Assembly (NCBI RefSeq): GCF_000023585.1 | Contig: NC_012914.1 | Span: 4,898,501 to 4,962,500 of the forward strand | Length of the DNA: 64,000 nucleotides | Direction of reading: 5' to 3' | From: Paenibacillus sp. JDR-2 | GTDB lineage: Bacteria; Bacillota; Bacilli; Paenibacillales; Paenibacillaceae | In this document: positions 46,006 to 55,093 of the stretch, piece by piece | Position numbering within the stretch: the first letter of the stretch is position 1 | How the letters are laid out: the number at the start of each line of letters is the position of its first letter | Notes under the pieces: model-generated | What the model was told of the DNA's origin: nothing | The model's database searches: none | Seen by the model: only the letters and a program-made list of their open reading frames with translations | Position numbers and translations under genes: made by a program

Positions 46006-47500
46006 TCTGGTCCTCCATAAACACGAATTCGTAATCATTCATTGTCAACGTACCATCGGTGGAACGCAGCCGAATACGCTTGCTGGAACGTAACTTAACA
46101 TAAAATCGGCGCCCATCTTCCGTTCGGCTTTTTAAGCTTTTTGTAATCATAGCTTGTCCCAACAATTCAAGTAGAAGGTCCCTCACTTCGGGATACACGA
46201 CACCGATTTCATCCAGCGTAATTTTACCTTCCTTAATTAGGCTGTTAAATTGCTCCCGTATCATCCGCGTTTTCTCCACATGCTCTTGAACCAGAAGCAT
46301 CTGCGCCAAGGGGTCTTCATATACAGGTACTTTGGTGCGTCCGCTGCGGTTCCCAGGCGTCTTTTTGTTAAGGGACACTTCGAAAGGATCGCATTCCCAC
46401 ACATGCTTTGTAGTGTCATCCTCAGATTTACGAGGGACTAAAAAGTGCTTTGCGGTGGAAGCGCCAAACATCGCGCCAGCAATAACATGGCAATCCCGCA
46501 AGTCCGAAGTGTTCGCAAAAATGCGAGCCAATTCTAAATAGTCATTTTTGCGGCTTTTAAAGTAGTTGAATTTATCGCTGATTTGATCTGCAATTCGCAC
46601 AATTTTTTGGATGGTGCCGCGAGTTTGTTCGATGAGAAAACGTGAACTAGCTTTTCGACCGTTGATTTCCACAAACCACCCTCTAAAACCGAGCCATTCT
46701 GCCCTTCTTCGATCAGAGGCAAGCTCCGCCTCAAACGTTTCATCAATCTGCTGCTCCGCTTCGTAAGAAACAATCACGGAAATAATGTGCTCGATCTCAC
46801 TTTCATCGATAAACCCGAGGCGCTCCTCTATCAAATCTTTCTTCTCCATAATGCCGACCACGAAGTCGCTTAACAAACGTACAAATTTTTCTTTGTATGG
46901 CAAAAAAGACTCCGTGCGGACTAGGCGTTCATATGGTTCGCTGTTTACATGCGACAAAAAATCGGCGGTGCCGTTGCGAAGCGATTCAAACCGAGACATG
47001 AGGTCGCGCCAGATGTTACGGATATCGCCTAGCGTCCCGTTGTTAGAAGGACTCCACTTGCGAAGTTTGGTCAGGTCCTCTAAAATATGGTCCGTCAATA
47101 CGCGCTCGAACGATCCGCCGCGAATCGCCTGCAGATTATGCTGCATCTCCTCTAGCGTACGTTCGAGTGAAATTGTATATTGTGTGACCTCATAATAATT
47201 CTTACGTTTATAAAAATCCTCGATGCGCTGTGCATGGGATTCGTCTTGATGGACAATCAAGTTGTTCCATCTCACAAGCGCCTTTAGGTCTTCTTCCAAT
47301 TCTTTCTCGGAGTAATCCTTAAAGTGAGGGCCAAACTGCTCTGACGTTATTAACTCTCGATACACATCATCTAGGAACATATAAGAGTTGTATTCCTGGC
47401 GGTATTTCTGATAGAAAACGTAGCAGATGGGACGGTATCTTTCTGCTTTAGTGACAGAAAGATACGTAGCCTCTTTTACGGAATTTAATACGAAGCTCAT
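45998..47500 (-). CDS. jetA: Wadjet type II kleisin-like subunit JetA (TIGR02677/DUF2397-like)
   Basis: 500 residues. The N-terminus (VTKAERYRPICYVFYQKYRQ .. FLDDVYREL) and the helical middle fit TIGR02677, the MukF-like kleisin of Wadjet type II. It is the first gene of jetABCD; the order jetA-jetB-jetC-jetD and the tight overlaps are the standard operon. A weak GAGG site precedes the ATG and the upstream region is AT-rich. Confidence 0.83.
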   Translation of the reverse strand: MSFVLNSVKEATYLSVTKAERYRPICYVFYQKYRQEYNSYMFLDDVYRELITSEQFGPHFKDYSEKELEEDLKALVRWNNLIVHQDESHAQRIEDFYKRKNYYEVTQYTISLERTLEEMQHNLQAIRGGSFERVLTDHILEDLTKLRKWSPSNNGTLGDIRNIWRDLMSRFESLRNGTADFLSHVNSEPYERLVRTESFLPYKEKFVRLLSDFVVGIMEKKDLIEERLGFIDESEIEHIISVIVSYEAEQQIDETFEAELASDRRRAEWLGFRGWFVEINGRKASSRFLIEQTRGTIQKIVRIADQISDKFNYFKSRKNDYLELARIFANTSDLRDCHVIAGAMFGASTAKHFLVPRKSEDDTTKHVWECDPFEVSLNKKTPGNRSGRTKVPVYEDPLAQMLLVQEHVEKTRMIREQFNSLIKEGKITLDEIGVVYPEVRDLLLELLGQAMITKSLKSRTEDGRRFYVKLRSSKRIRLRSTDGTLTMNDYEFVFMEDQNG

Positions 47501-48101
47501 TCAGCAACCTCATTTCTAGGATAGATATGTATTAATTACACATAAATATAAAACTCAATTAACATTTTTCGATAATATCATGGTGAGATATATTCTTGTT
47601 TTTATTGTCGAAGATAAAAGTTACAATTCACGCAATAAAGACGAAATATCGCAGCGACGATAGATTATTCAAATTGAGTTTTGATTTGAGACATATTTAA
47701 GAAATACAAATATCCTGGTTGTACCCCACTATAGCCGTAGTCTATCGATTTGTGAATAAAGAAACTATCTTTTCAATCATTTTACAAGTACTTCTAGCCT
47801 ATGAGACGTATTCGACATATGGGGATTTTTACCTTCTTAATAGGAAAGTATCCACCTTTTGACCTTTTAAAGGTTGGTCTACTTCTATTGCACATTCCTA
47901 TAGAGTGCAATGCAGATGAATGAACCCTATCAGTGATTCATCGCCTCCTAGCATGTCAAGCTCTGAAAGGGATGTCCGAGTCTGATTTATATGGCTGACG
48001 AAGTTACTCGACGAAGACTTTTAGCAGTAGATTCAGACGCCGTGCTCCTGCACTTGTCTATCATTCGTTCCATCCGCATAGACAAACCCTAAAGGGTACA
48101 A

Positions 48102-48131
48102 AAAACCACGATCTTGAAGGAACATGGTTTT
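48102..48131 (-). terminator. Hairpin/terminator behind sigK copy B
   Basis: Stem AAAACCACG / CATGGTTTT (one G-T pair) with a T-run on the minus strand, about 70 bases beyond the copy-B stop. Confidence 0.55.
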
Positions 48132-48134
48132 TAT

Positions 48135-48183
48135 GGTACAGAGCCAAGGGGCTTGAACCCCTGACCTCTTCGCTGCCACCGAA
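48135..48183 (-). pseudogene. 3' half of a tRNA-Ala(GGC), right of the Wadjet module
   Basis: On the minus strand a perfect anticodon stem CTTCG/CGAAG closes the loop GTGGCAG (anticodon GGC). It is followed by AGGTC, a T-arm AGGGG-TTCAAGC-CCCTT and a GGCTC 3' end. No D-arm or 5' acceptor strand is present. tRNA 3' halves of this kind are typical att remnants of integrating elements. Confidence 0.55.
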
Positions 48184-48202
48184 GGTACATAGAATAGTTA
48201 CA

Positions 48203-48680
48203 TCACTTCTTCGCCTTATAAAACTCATGATACAGCTTCATCAGCGCTCTCTTCTCTATCCTTGAAACATAACTCCGACTAATCCCCAATTCCTTCGCGA
48301 CCTCCCGCTGCGTCCGCTCATCCCCGCCATGATCCAGGCCGAACCGGCCGCGGATCACTTCCTGCTCCCGCTCGTCGAGAATATCGAGGTTGCGGTAGAT
48401 CTTGCTTTTCTAGATCTTCAGCTGTACTCGCTCCACGACATCATCAGCTTCTGTGCCGAGGATGTCGATCAACGTTATCTCATTGCCCTCTTTGTACGTT
48501 CCGATCTCCTTGCGCGTCTTCTTCAAAGACCGCAAATGCATAAGTATTTCATTCTCAATACAACGTGCTGCGAATGTGGCGAGCCTCGTTCCTTTTCCGG
48601 TCTGGAAGCTTTCGATCGCTTTGATTAATCCGATTGTCCCGATCGAGATTAGCTCCTCGAGGTCTTCCCCCGTGTTGAAA
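48203..48680 (-). pseudogene. Decayed sigK 3' segment, copy B
   Basis: Clear homology to the sigK C-terminal coding region from the stop codon (TGA at 48203-48205) back to the GEDLEEL part. It is inactive: GAG of KIEKSK has become TAG, and a short deletion removes most of the VSLHDPIGT region. Homology ends at CCCGTGTTG and is followed at once by AAACGATGTAATT, the same motif that follows copy A. Confidence 0.85.
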
Positions 48681-48690
48681 CGATGTAATT

Positions 48691-48935
48691 TCTATCTCTA
48701 ACTATAAATTAAATTTATGCCACGGCATTCAACTGGGTTCACCTCATGGCAAATTTCTTTTGGAGTTATACTTAATCCTCACCCGTGTTGTCGATTGCTT
48801 GACATTGTAAAGAAGCCCCAAATACCAAGAACCGCCAAAGAAGAGCTTAAGTCAGAATTAATCGCTACATCCGTTACTAAAACCACCATAGATATTAATG
48901 CCAATTAAAAAGATGACCCCTGTTCACTACAGGAA
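48691..48935. other. Short spacer holding an extra att-like remnant
   Basis: No gene. At 48782-48808 the sequence CCCGTGTTGTCGATTGCTT then GACATTGT resembles the sigK/element junction beside copy A, suggesting a second, collapsed insertion boundary about 100 bases from copy B. Confidence 0.45.
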
Positions 48936-49483
48936 TCATCTTTTTAATAAAAATTCATCAAACTCCAACTTGGATCTTACGTTTGCTTTTAATACTGCTT
49001 CATAAATAATTGTGCTAAAACCATTATTCAACATACTTTTAGAATCATAGTATTCTTTAAGTTCTATGATTAGTTTGCGTTGAATTTCGGATAAGTTTTC
49101 ATCAAATATTCTAATATTATCAAAACCAGTATATTCTCTTTTGTTTGTTATCCAGATATCAATAGCCCATTTGTGTCGATTTCCACTATAATTTTGAACT
49201 CCAACAAACATTGAGCTTTTTGATATAAGATAGTCTTCAATTATAATCTCAAGATTGTTATTTCTCTTTTTTAAAAATTATAAGTAAGACGTGCAACTTC
49301 TTTTTGATCGTGCTTAGTAAGCAAATGAATATCAATATCCTTTTTTACTATTAGTCGATATGCCACACTACCTACAATTTCTGTTTCTCCAAATGTAACC
49401 AAAAAACTCATAATCCCTAGTTCATTAACGACATTCTGTGCTTCAATATATAAAGAGTTTTGTACTTCCTCCGAATTAAACAC
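48936..49483 (-). pseudogene. Nucleotidyltransferase-superfamily protein, frameshifted
   Basis: Two adjacent minus-strand frames form one protein of ~180 residues. The first (GTG 49483, with AGGAG upstream) reads ELGIMSFLVTFGETEIVGS and has the nucleotidyltransferase signature GSVAYRLIVKKDIDIHLL. The second continues LKKRNNNLEIIIEDYL to YEAVLKANVRSKLEFDEFL. The break is at a T5A6 homopolymer near 49272-49282; a -1 shift restores the frame. It resembles stand-alone nucleotidyltransferase-like proteins of unknown substrate. Either a mutation or a programmed shift is possible; I favour decay. Confidence 0.65.
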
Positions 49484-49574
49484 TATTGACTCCTAATTTC
49501 TGAAGATAAATAACCTTCGATATCTTTACTATTTATAAATGTATTCTTAAAGATTCGATAAATAAAATTAGGAA

Positions 49575-50365
49575 CTAATGAACCATTAAGTCTTTTTGTG
49601 AATATGTTTTTTGATATTCTCTACATTGTGACATGTATTTCTCCATATTAAGTACAGTATGATCAGTTTTAGAGCTACAATAATTTTGAAAGTCTATTTC
49701 GATTAACTGTCCAACTTGCTCATTTTTCTTAATCTCATCGGATAGTTTTTTTATGTGCTGTGTTATAAGTGATATGAGTGAGATCGTTGGTAAAAGCATG
49801 CCGATTAGAAATTCCGTTAAAGACTGCCCTAACAACATTCCAAAACTAATACATAGTAACAATACTATAGTTAATAAGACTTTAAACGTATTAAGATACA
49901 TTTTTCTTAAAATTCTGTCCGAGAGAACATTTTGTCTCTGGGAGATTAAAATGTTAGTTATATTGTCACCAGAACTTAGATTTGAATAATAAACCGCTTC
50001 CTCGTTTTCCTTTTGATTTTCTGAAATAAAGTTTATTTCTTCAGGAGAAATCATTTTAAGTATTAAAGTTTTATTCTCCATTAATCCAAAGACGTTATTA
50101 TCATATTTTTCTTGTAGTGTTGCGGCTTTCAATCGATAATTCTGTTCTCTGTTATTTAGTAACATTGCCACGATAATCCATACTGAACTAATTGATAAAA
50201 TAACCTCACTAATATTAAATTGGGATACCTTTGCCAGCAACGAAACTACAGGTATCAATAAACTTATTACTAAATTAATGTAGTAAGAAAGTTTGGCTTT
50301 ATTATAAAAGTATTTGAAACAGATATATATTGTTGGTTTTTCTTCTCTAATTGTCGATCATTCAT
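49575..50365 (-). pseudogene. S-4TM/SLATT-like pore-forming effector, frameshifted near the N-terminus
   Basis: The bulk (49575-50258 and upstream) encodes four hydrophobic helices with a central cytoplasmic part (LKAATLQEKYDNNVFGL .. RILRKMYLNTFK), matching S-4TM effectors linked to nucleotide-signalling defence systems. An ATG with GAGGGG upstream at 50365 begins MNDRQLEKKNQQYIYLFQ but hits a stop at 50302-50304. The neighbouring frame carries KYFYNKAKLSYYINLV, the expected continuation, so one base has been gained or lost near 50305-50320. A downstream TTG at 50258 could in principle start a shortened protein. Confidence 0.55.
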
Positions 50366-50472
50366 ATTTCTAACCCCTCAAAAGTACTCGATTTCTCTAG
50401 GACATATTAGCAATAAAGCCATAAAAGTATATAGAAAGTCCTATTACCTACGTTTAAACCCTCAGCATTTAG

Positions 50473-51003
50473 CTAATAACCGCAGATGCCCAGTTCCTTC
50501 GAAATCTCACGCTGCATTCCAGCAGCTTTAGTACAATAATAAAGGTAAAACTGTATGTATGCCTTTTGGTAGACAAAGAAGATACGGTCTTCCGAAGGAG
50601 AAGGCAAAAGAGGGGCGAAGGTATACGGCCTGCATGAGCTGGAACGCGAGCGGATTGTTACGATCTCGATAGATTTGAAGCATCGGTTCGGTGTAACACG
50701 CGAGGAAGGATTCATAACTAGAGCGCTGAGAGAAAACGGAAGCCCTGCTACCCTCACATCTGCTAAGGGCCTAAACGATTTTCTTCTCTCAATCCGTTTA
50801 TTCCTTCTGAAACCAATCAGCTAAAACTGGATTAATAGTAATTACATTTATATTTGTTAAGGTTGCGGTAGATCTTGTTTCTCAATCTTCAATCGCACTC
50901 GCTTTACCACAACATCACCAACTACCGTACCTAGGATGTCGATTGTCGTGATTTCTTTGCCTTCTTTGTCCGTGCCAATTAGGTTGTGCAGGGAGATGTC
51001 CAA
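50473..51003 (-). pseudogene. Fragmented sigK 3' segment, copy C
   Basis: Two pieces of the sigK C-terminal region: 50473-50515 encodes QREISKELGI, and 50861-51003 encodes DISLHNLIGTDKEGKEIT then TIDILGT..LKIEK. They lie in correct order and orientation but are separated by ~345 bases of unrelated sequence. Heavily decayed. Confidence 0.75.
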
Positions 51004-51566
51004 GTGACTCTGTTTCTTTCCTTTCCCGTCTAAAAGCTTTGTTGAAATCCTTATTTTCAATCATTGAGGGATTATCTCCAAAGCCTTTAATTGATAAAAT
51101 TGAATTTGTTTCAAGTAGCATCATGAAAGGATTTTCCAAGCTTAAGTAGAATACTATATAAAGTTCTCAGCTATTTCTAAAGTGACTTAATACCAAATGA
51201 TTATTCCACTTAGTTCAGTTTTTGCATACCTATTTCATTATTATACATTTCTAGCAAAGTTAAAAAAGGATTGAAATTGCGTCTTATCCCCTCAATCCTA
51301 CAATTTTATACTCTCATCTCCTCTTGAATGTTATATCATTCTAGTGTATAAATTCATTTCTTACATTCATTTGCTAATCCAAAATCTAACCTTCCTCGTA
51401 TGTAGCTAGCTAAAAAATTATAGATAGCGAGTTTCTTTATTCTCTTTTTCGAAATCTTTCTATTACTATAAAAACTCAAGTTATCTACTATAAAAAATTA
51501 GTAAAGGACCTGCTCTCCCCTAAATCCCAAACATAAAATTTACTTTCAAGCAAACAGCATAACAAG

Positions 51567-51615
51567 TTAACGATTTACCAATACTGCAAATTAACGATAT
51601 TGTAATAACGTTAAC
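51567..51615. promoter_or_regulatory. Repeated TTAACGAT boxes upstream of the HTH gene
   Basis: TTAACGAT occurs at 51567-51574 and 51591-51598, 24 bases apart, with an inverted relative AACGTTAAC at 51607-51615, just before the start of the HTH gene. A likely autoregulatory operator for this toxin-antitoxin-like operon. Confidence 0.4.
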
Positions 51616-51650
51616 AGTAAGTTAGAATGGAGGTAGAAGGGGTGAAAATA

Positions 51651-52409
51651 ATGAGTAAAGCATTATTTGATTTAACACAGTCTCAAATTGAAACGGGGTA
51701 TAAGGAGCACAATGATGTCATAATTGAAAAAGAAACCGAATTTATATTCAATAAAATCCTTAAAACTCTTCTTTTGGTTTTTTCTGATAAAATAGTTGGA
51801 ATTACAATGGACAAAGAAAGTCTTTCTCTACCCTCGAATTATCTATTTTCTGATAAACATCATAAAAATCTAATTAAGTGGCTAAATCGTCTTGTATTAT
51901 TAGAACCTCCAGCATCCGATTTAGAATTTGGCAAATTAAAAATAGATTATGAAAATTGGTATTATCAGTTAGGTGGGGAGAAAATGGAGTTTATCTTCCA
52001 TGATGAATACTTATTGACCTCACAAGAAGCAGCCGATGCTCTAGGTGTCTCTAAAGTAACTTTATCTAAATACATTAAATTAGGATTAGACTGTTGCGAT
52101 ACAACTTCCCATAAAAAAATACCTCGTTATGCAATAGAATTATTAAAAGATCCTGTATACTCTATACGCATGCAAATGATCGCGCAAGAAAAGAAAAAGT
52201 CTAAACAAACACCTCAAGAACGAGCTAAAGAAATTAATGATGAATTACTAGAACTACGAGTAAAATACAAAGGCAAGTCTTTTAAGGAGATATTTGGTAA
52301 GTATAATGGCGATGAGATGGACGACCCTACCGATTATTATTCTTGGAAGTCATTAGAAGAAGAATTAGAAGAAATCCTCAAACTTGGAGGAGGCTCTTCT
52401 GAACTTTGA
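51651..52409 (+). CDS. HTH DNA-binding protein, probable antitoxin of a TumE-like module
   Basis: 252 residues. The central part has an excisionase/MerR-like helix-turn-helix (LLTSQEAADALGVSKVTLSK YIK) after a ~120-residue N-terminal domain of unknown fold and before a charged, helical C-terminus. I start at ATG 51651 (AGAAGGGGTG upstream); GTG 51642 and ATG 51627 are alternatives. Its stop overlaps the start of the next gene, so the two are coupled. Antitoxins of TumE-type toxins are usually small HTH proteins; this one is larger. The antitoxin role is inferred from the partner gene. Confidence 0.6.
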   Translation: MSKALFDLTQSQIETGYKEHNDVIIEKETEFIFNKILKTLLLVFSDKIVGITMDKESLSLPSNYLFSDKHHKNLIKWLNRLVLLEPPASDLEFGKLKIDYENWYYQLGGEKMEFIFHDEYLLTSQEAADALGVSKVTLSKYIKLGLDCCDTTSHKKIPRYAIELLKDPVYSIRMQMIAQEKKKSKQTPQERAKEINDELLELRVKYKGKSFKEIFGKYNGDEMDDPTDYYSWKSLEEELEEILKLGGGSSEL

Positions 52410-52903
52410 AAAGCAAACTAGAACTCGACCAAAAAAAATTTTTACCAGCAGATATTGATTCAATCTTGGATAATTTCGGTCATCTTCTAACCACTTATAC
52501 AAACCTGTCAGATCGTGATTCTATCTTTGGACAATACAAGAGAAGTACTAAAAGATTAGAAGTTTTATTCCCTCTTATAGAACATAAAATACATGGTAAA
52601 ACAGGTTTACACGTTATAGAGATATATGATGAGGCAGGCTATGTTAAAAACTATTCATATTCATGGAAAATTATAGTTCCCAAATTAGGAGTTCAATTAA
52701 ACCATATTTCCTCATGGGGAAATGATGCACATAACGATCCTAATACCCCTAACAAGTTCCGAGTTGAATCTGAACCTCATCATCATCATCATATTCCTGG
52801 TAACAGAAGTGAACGTACAGAAAATTGGGATGTTCATACATTGCATGATGCATTTCATTTTATACAACATTACCTAGAATCTGGAAAAAAATATAAGCCA
52901 TAA
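52406..52903 (+). CDS. TumE-like (DUF6516-type) putative toxin
   Basis: 165 residues. The C-terminal half has the histidine-rich block SEPHHHHHIPGNRSE then ENWDVHTLHDAFHFIQHYL, the pattern of DUF6516/TumE proteins, which are toxins paired with HTH antitoxins. It starts at TTG 52406 with GGAGGAGG upstream, overlapping the HTH gene by 4 bases. The His/Asp/Glu content suggests a nuclease-like active site, but the mechanism is not evident. A strong terminator follows. Confidence 0.6.
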   Translation: MKSKLELDQKKFLPADIDSILDNFGHLLTTYTNLSDRDSIFGQYKRSTKRLEVLFPLIEHKIHGKTGLHVIEIYDEAGYVKNYSYSWKIIVPKLGVQLNHISSWGNDAHNDPNTPNKFRVESEPHHHHHIPGNRSERTENWDVHTLHDAFHFIQHYLESGKKYKP

Positions 52904-52907
52904 AGGT

Positions 52908-52943
52908 AATAAGAACCTGGTGAGTAGTCGCCAGGTTCTTATT
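52908..52943 (+). terminator. Terminator of the toxin-antitoxin operon
   Basis: Perfect 13-bp stem AATAAGAACCTGG / CCAGGTTCTTATT followed by TTT. Confidence 0.85.
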
Positions 52944-52962
52944 TTAACTTTTAGTTAAATTC

Positions 52963-53114
52963 TGATCCCCAGCTCCTTCGCAATCTCGCGTAGCTTTTGC
53001 TCATCCCGCCATGATCCAGCCCGAGCAGGCCGTGGATCACTTCATGCTCCTACTCGCCAATAATATCAAGTTGCTCCATGACATTCGTCAGTCTCCGTGC
53101 TGACGATCAGCGAT
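52963..53114 (-). pseudogene. Fragment of a sigK 3' segment, copy D
   Basis: Homologous to the region around QREIAKELGIS through EREQEVIRGRFGL and on to TEADDVVD of sigK, with an internal deletion of ~55 bases and several frame-disrupting changes. It ends at GATCAG and runs into CGATGTAACT, like the ends of copies A and B. From 53121 to 53342 I see no gene. Confidence 0.75.
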
Positions 53115-53342
53115 GTAACTTTTATCAGTGATTGACAGCAAACAAGGAAATGATCATCAGTTGCAAACCTACTTTATGTTAAACTAACGTTTCTCCGTTA
53201 CTTCAACAAATTAAAGTCCTGTACAGAGACATCCTAACTTCTTGGTCGAATGAAAATGTATGAAGATTGAATTCTCGTTTGTACTACGATCATCATAATT
53301 TATTCGTTTATTCGTTATTGAAATCTCTATTGTTAGAAACTT

Positions 53343-55073
53343 TTATTGCAATGATACTATAGTTTCGCTTCCAAACCATGCTTCGAGTGTATTAAGAGCT
53401 ACGTCTGATAGCTTCTGCGTAAACAGTAACGCTAACCTCACTTTTGGTCTAGAACAAGCAACGTAAAACAGATTTCTATTTCTTTCGAAGTTATCTCTTT
53501 TATCTGGAGGAGGCCCTATAACAGCATATTCGAGCATTTGGGAGTAATTATATAAGTTCCAACCTCTTCCTAGCACTACTAACACATTCTCAAATTCTGC
53601 ACCTTTTACTCCATGTTTTGTAGCGAATGGTGTTTTATCCTCAATAAACTGTGCCAAAGCTACAACTTCTTGGTAGGATATTTCTTTCAGTTTTTTTATT
53701 CTTTCCATCAATTCGTTTTGGCTTCCGGTCAATTCTTCTGTGGATTTGAATAGTTCTTCGAGTGATTGAACATTTTCTGTTAATGGAGGGTAGCTTACTT
53801 TTAATAGATGATCAATTACCATCCCAACAGATCCTCGAGAGCGTATCGATAGTAATTCCTTCATTTGCATAGCCCTTTTTTCTTTGTCCTTGTGTGAGCG
53901 AATTAATGGAATGTTTCCACCTAAGAGTTTTGACATTTCACCAAATTTACGATTTTCGTAGGCAATACAAAACGGCTCTAAAATTTCAACAAAGAAAGCA
54001 ATATACGGATCTTCTTTCTTAATAAATAACTCATTACGTGGAAAAACTTCCGCCAAATTACGATATCCTTGCTCTTGTGCAAGCAAATTATGTGTCAACA
54101 TAAGTATTTTTGTTTTCTCAGGTGAAAAGTCCCAACCAGCCTTAATTAGTTCATTCTTAGTTCTCTCAAGATAATATTGTGCTATCTCAGAAGGAAGATC
54201 ATCTTTCCAATGACCATCTGTTCTTCGGTTACCAACCCAAGCATTTGAATGAAAAATGCTCACTTCACCATGGTTTTCAGTGTCACAAACCTCCTGTGTT
54301 AATTCCGGTCTAATCCTATTTAAAGACTCTACTATCTTGGTACTTGAACGAAAATTCGCTCTTTTCCCAATCTCTTCTAAGTTTTGATGCTCAACCTTAC
54401 CGCAACCTGATGGGTAGATTTTTTGCCAAGGATCCCCAAATAAACCCAAGAGAAGTCTATTTTCATTATCTAAAAAATGGGTAGTTAAAGCTTCTACAAA
54501 ATGTTTATCAGTATCTTGATATTCATCAATGAATAATATTGGATAGCGATTGATAAATATTTTTCGGAATTTTAAATCATCTAACATGAGAATTGTAAGC
54601 GAAATAACATCATTATGGCCTAGCATGATTTGTTTATCTTTGACTTTTGGGATGCCCAAATCATAAGAGATTATATACGAAGCAATATTATCGATTTCTT
54701 CTAATCTCTGAGGCCATTTTTCCAATAGATATAGATGATTACGCAGACGAGTCTGATAATCTTTAATTAATGACCAACAAAACGCATGAATCGTTGCAGT
54801 AAAAATAGCTGGATGATGATCTGTCCTTGATTCAATCTCTTCTCTAGCAACATTCGTATAAGTAATACACGCAATTTTTTGTTTATTTCTTACAAAAATC
54901 TCACCATCTACTTCAACAACTTGTTTCAACGTATGTATTAAAGTATGAGTTTTTCCTGCACCGGCACCAGCTTCTAATACAAAGCTTTTTTTATCGCGGA
55001 TACAGATACTTACTTTTTCCATAGCTTGATTAGCTGCCAGTAAGGCAGGGTGAAGCACATAACTTTCTTTCAT
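53343..55073 (-). CDS. gajB: Gabija UvrD-like helicase GajB
   Basis: About 576 residues. Superfamily 1 helicase motifs: Walker A GAGAGKTHT near residue 43, Walker B LFIDEYQDTD, motif III LFGDPWQKIY, then HGVKGAEFENVLVVLG and NLFYVACSRPKVRLALLF. The pairing with an OLD-family nuclease immediately upstream (2-20 bases) defines Gabija. GajB senses DNA ends or termini and activates GajA during phage infection. I prefer ATG 55073 (GAGGTG ten bases upstream); ATG 55091 overlaps that ribosome site. Confidence 0.85.
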   Translation of the reverse strand: MKESYVLHPALLAANQAMEKVSICIRDKKSFVLEAGAGAGKTHTLIHTLKQVVEVDGEIFVRNKQKIACITYTNVAREEIESRTDHHPAIFTATIHAFCWSLIKDYQTRLRNHLYLLEKWPQRLEEIDNIASYIISYDLGIPKVKDKQIMLGHNDVISLTILMLDDLKFRKIFINRYPILFIDEYQDTDKHFVEALTTHFLDNENRLLLGLFGDPWQKIYPSGCGKVEHQNLEEIGKRANFRSSTKIVESLNRIRPELTQEVCDTENHGEVSIFHSNAWVGNRRTDGHWKDDLPSEIAQYYLERTKNELIKAGWDFSPEKTKILMLTHNLLAQEQGYRNLAEVFPRNELFIKKEDPYIAFFVEILEPFCIAYENRKFGEMSKLLGGNIPLIRSHKDKEKRAMQMKELLSIRSRGSVGMVIDHLLKVSYPPLTENVQSLEELFKSTEELTGSQNELMERIKKLKEISYQEVVALAQFIEDKTPFATKHGVKGAEFENVLVVLGRGWNLYNYSQMLEYAVIGPPPDKRDNFERNRNLFYVACSRPKVRLALLFTQKLSDVALNTLEAWFGSETIVSLQ

Positions 55074-55093
55074 ATTGTTAATACACCTCATTA

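Larger units (their letters stand above)
47501..48202. other. Intergenic region right of the Wadjet operon
   Basis: About 700 bases without a supportable gene. The first ~100 bases should carry the jetA promoter. Near the end are a small ACCCTAAAGGGT palindrome (48087-48098), a hairpin (48102-48131) and a tRNA-Ala remnant (48135-48183). Confidence 0.5.
50366..51650. other. Gene-poor stretch around sigK copy C and upstream of the toxin-antitoxin genes
   Basis: Holds the broken sigK copy C (50473-51003) and ~500 bases of AT-rich sequence ending in the promoter region of the HTH/TumE-like pair. Higher-GC sequence at ~50560-50760 differs from its surroundings and encodes HELERERIVTISIDLKHRFG on the plus strand without a start; I do not recognise it. 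Confidence 0.5.

Noticed and set aside
48936..50258. Canonical CBASS operon
   Set aside because: The nucleotidyltransferase is too small and lacks a recognisable CD-NTase/SMODS architecture, and both genes are broken. Only a resemblance is claimed.
50473..50757. 94-codon minus-strand frame ending in QREISKELGI
   Set aside because: Only its tail is sigK-derived; the rest is the foreign insert read in a chance frame, with no ribosome site.
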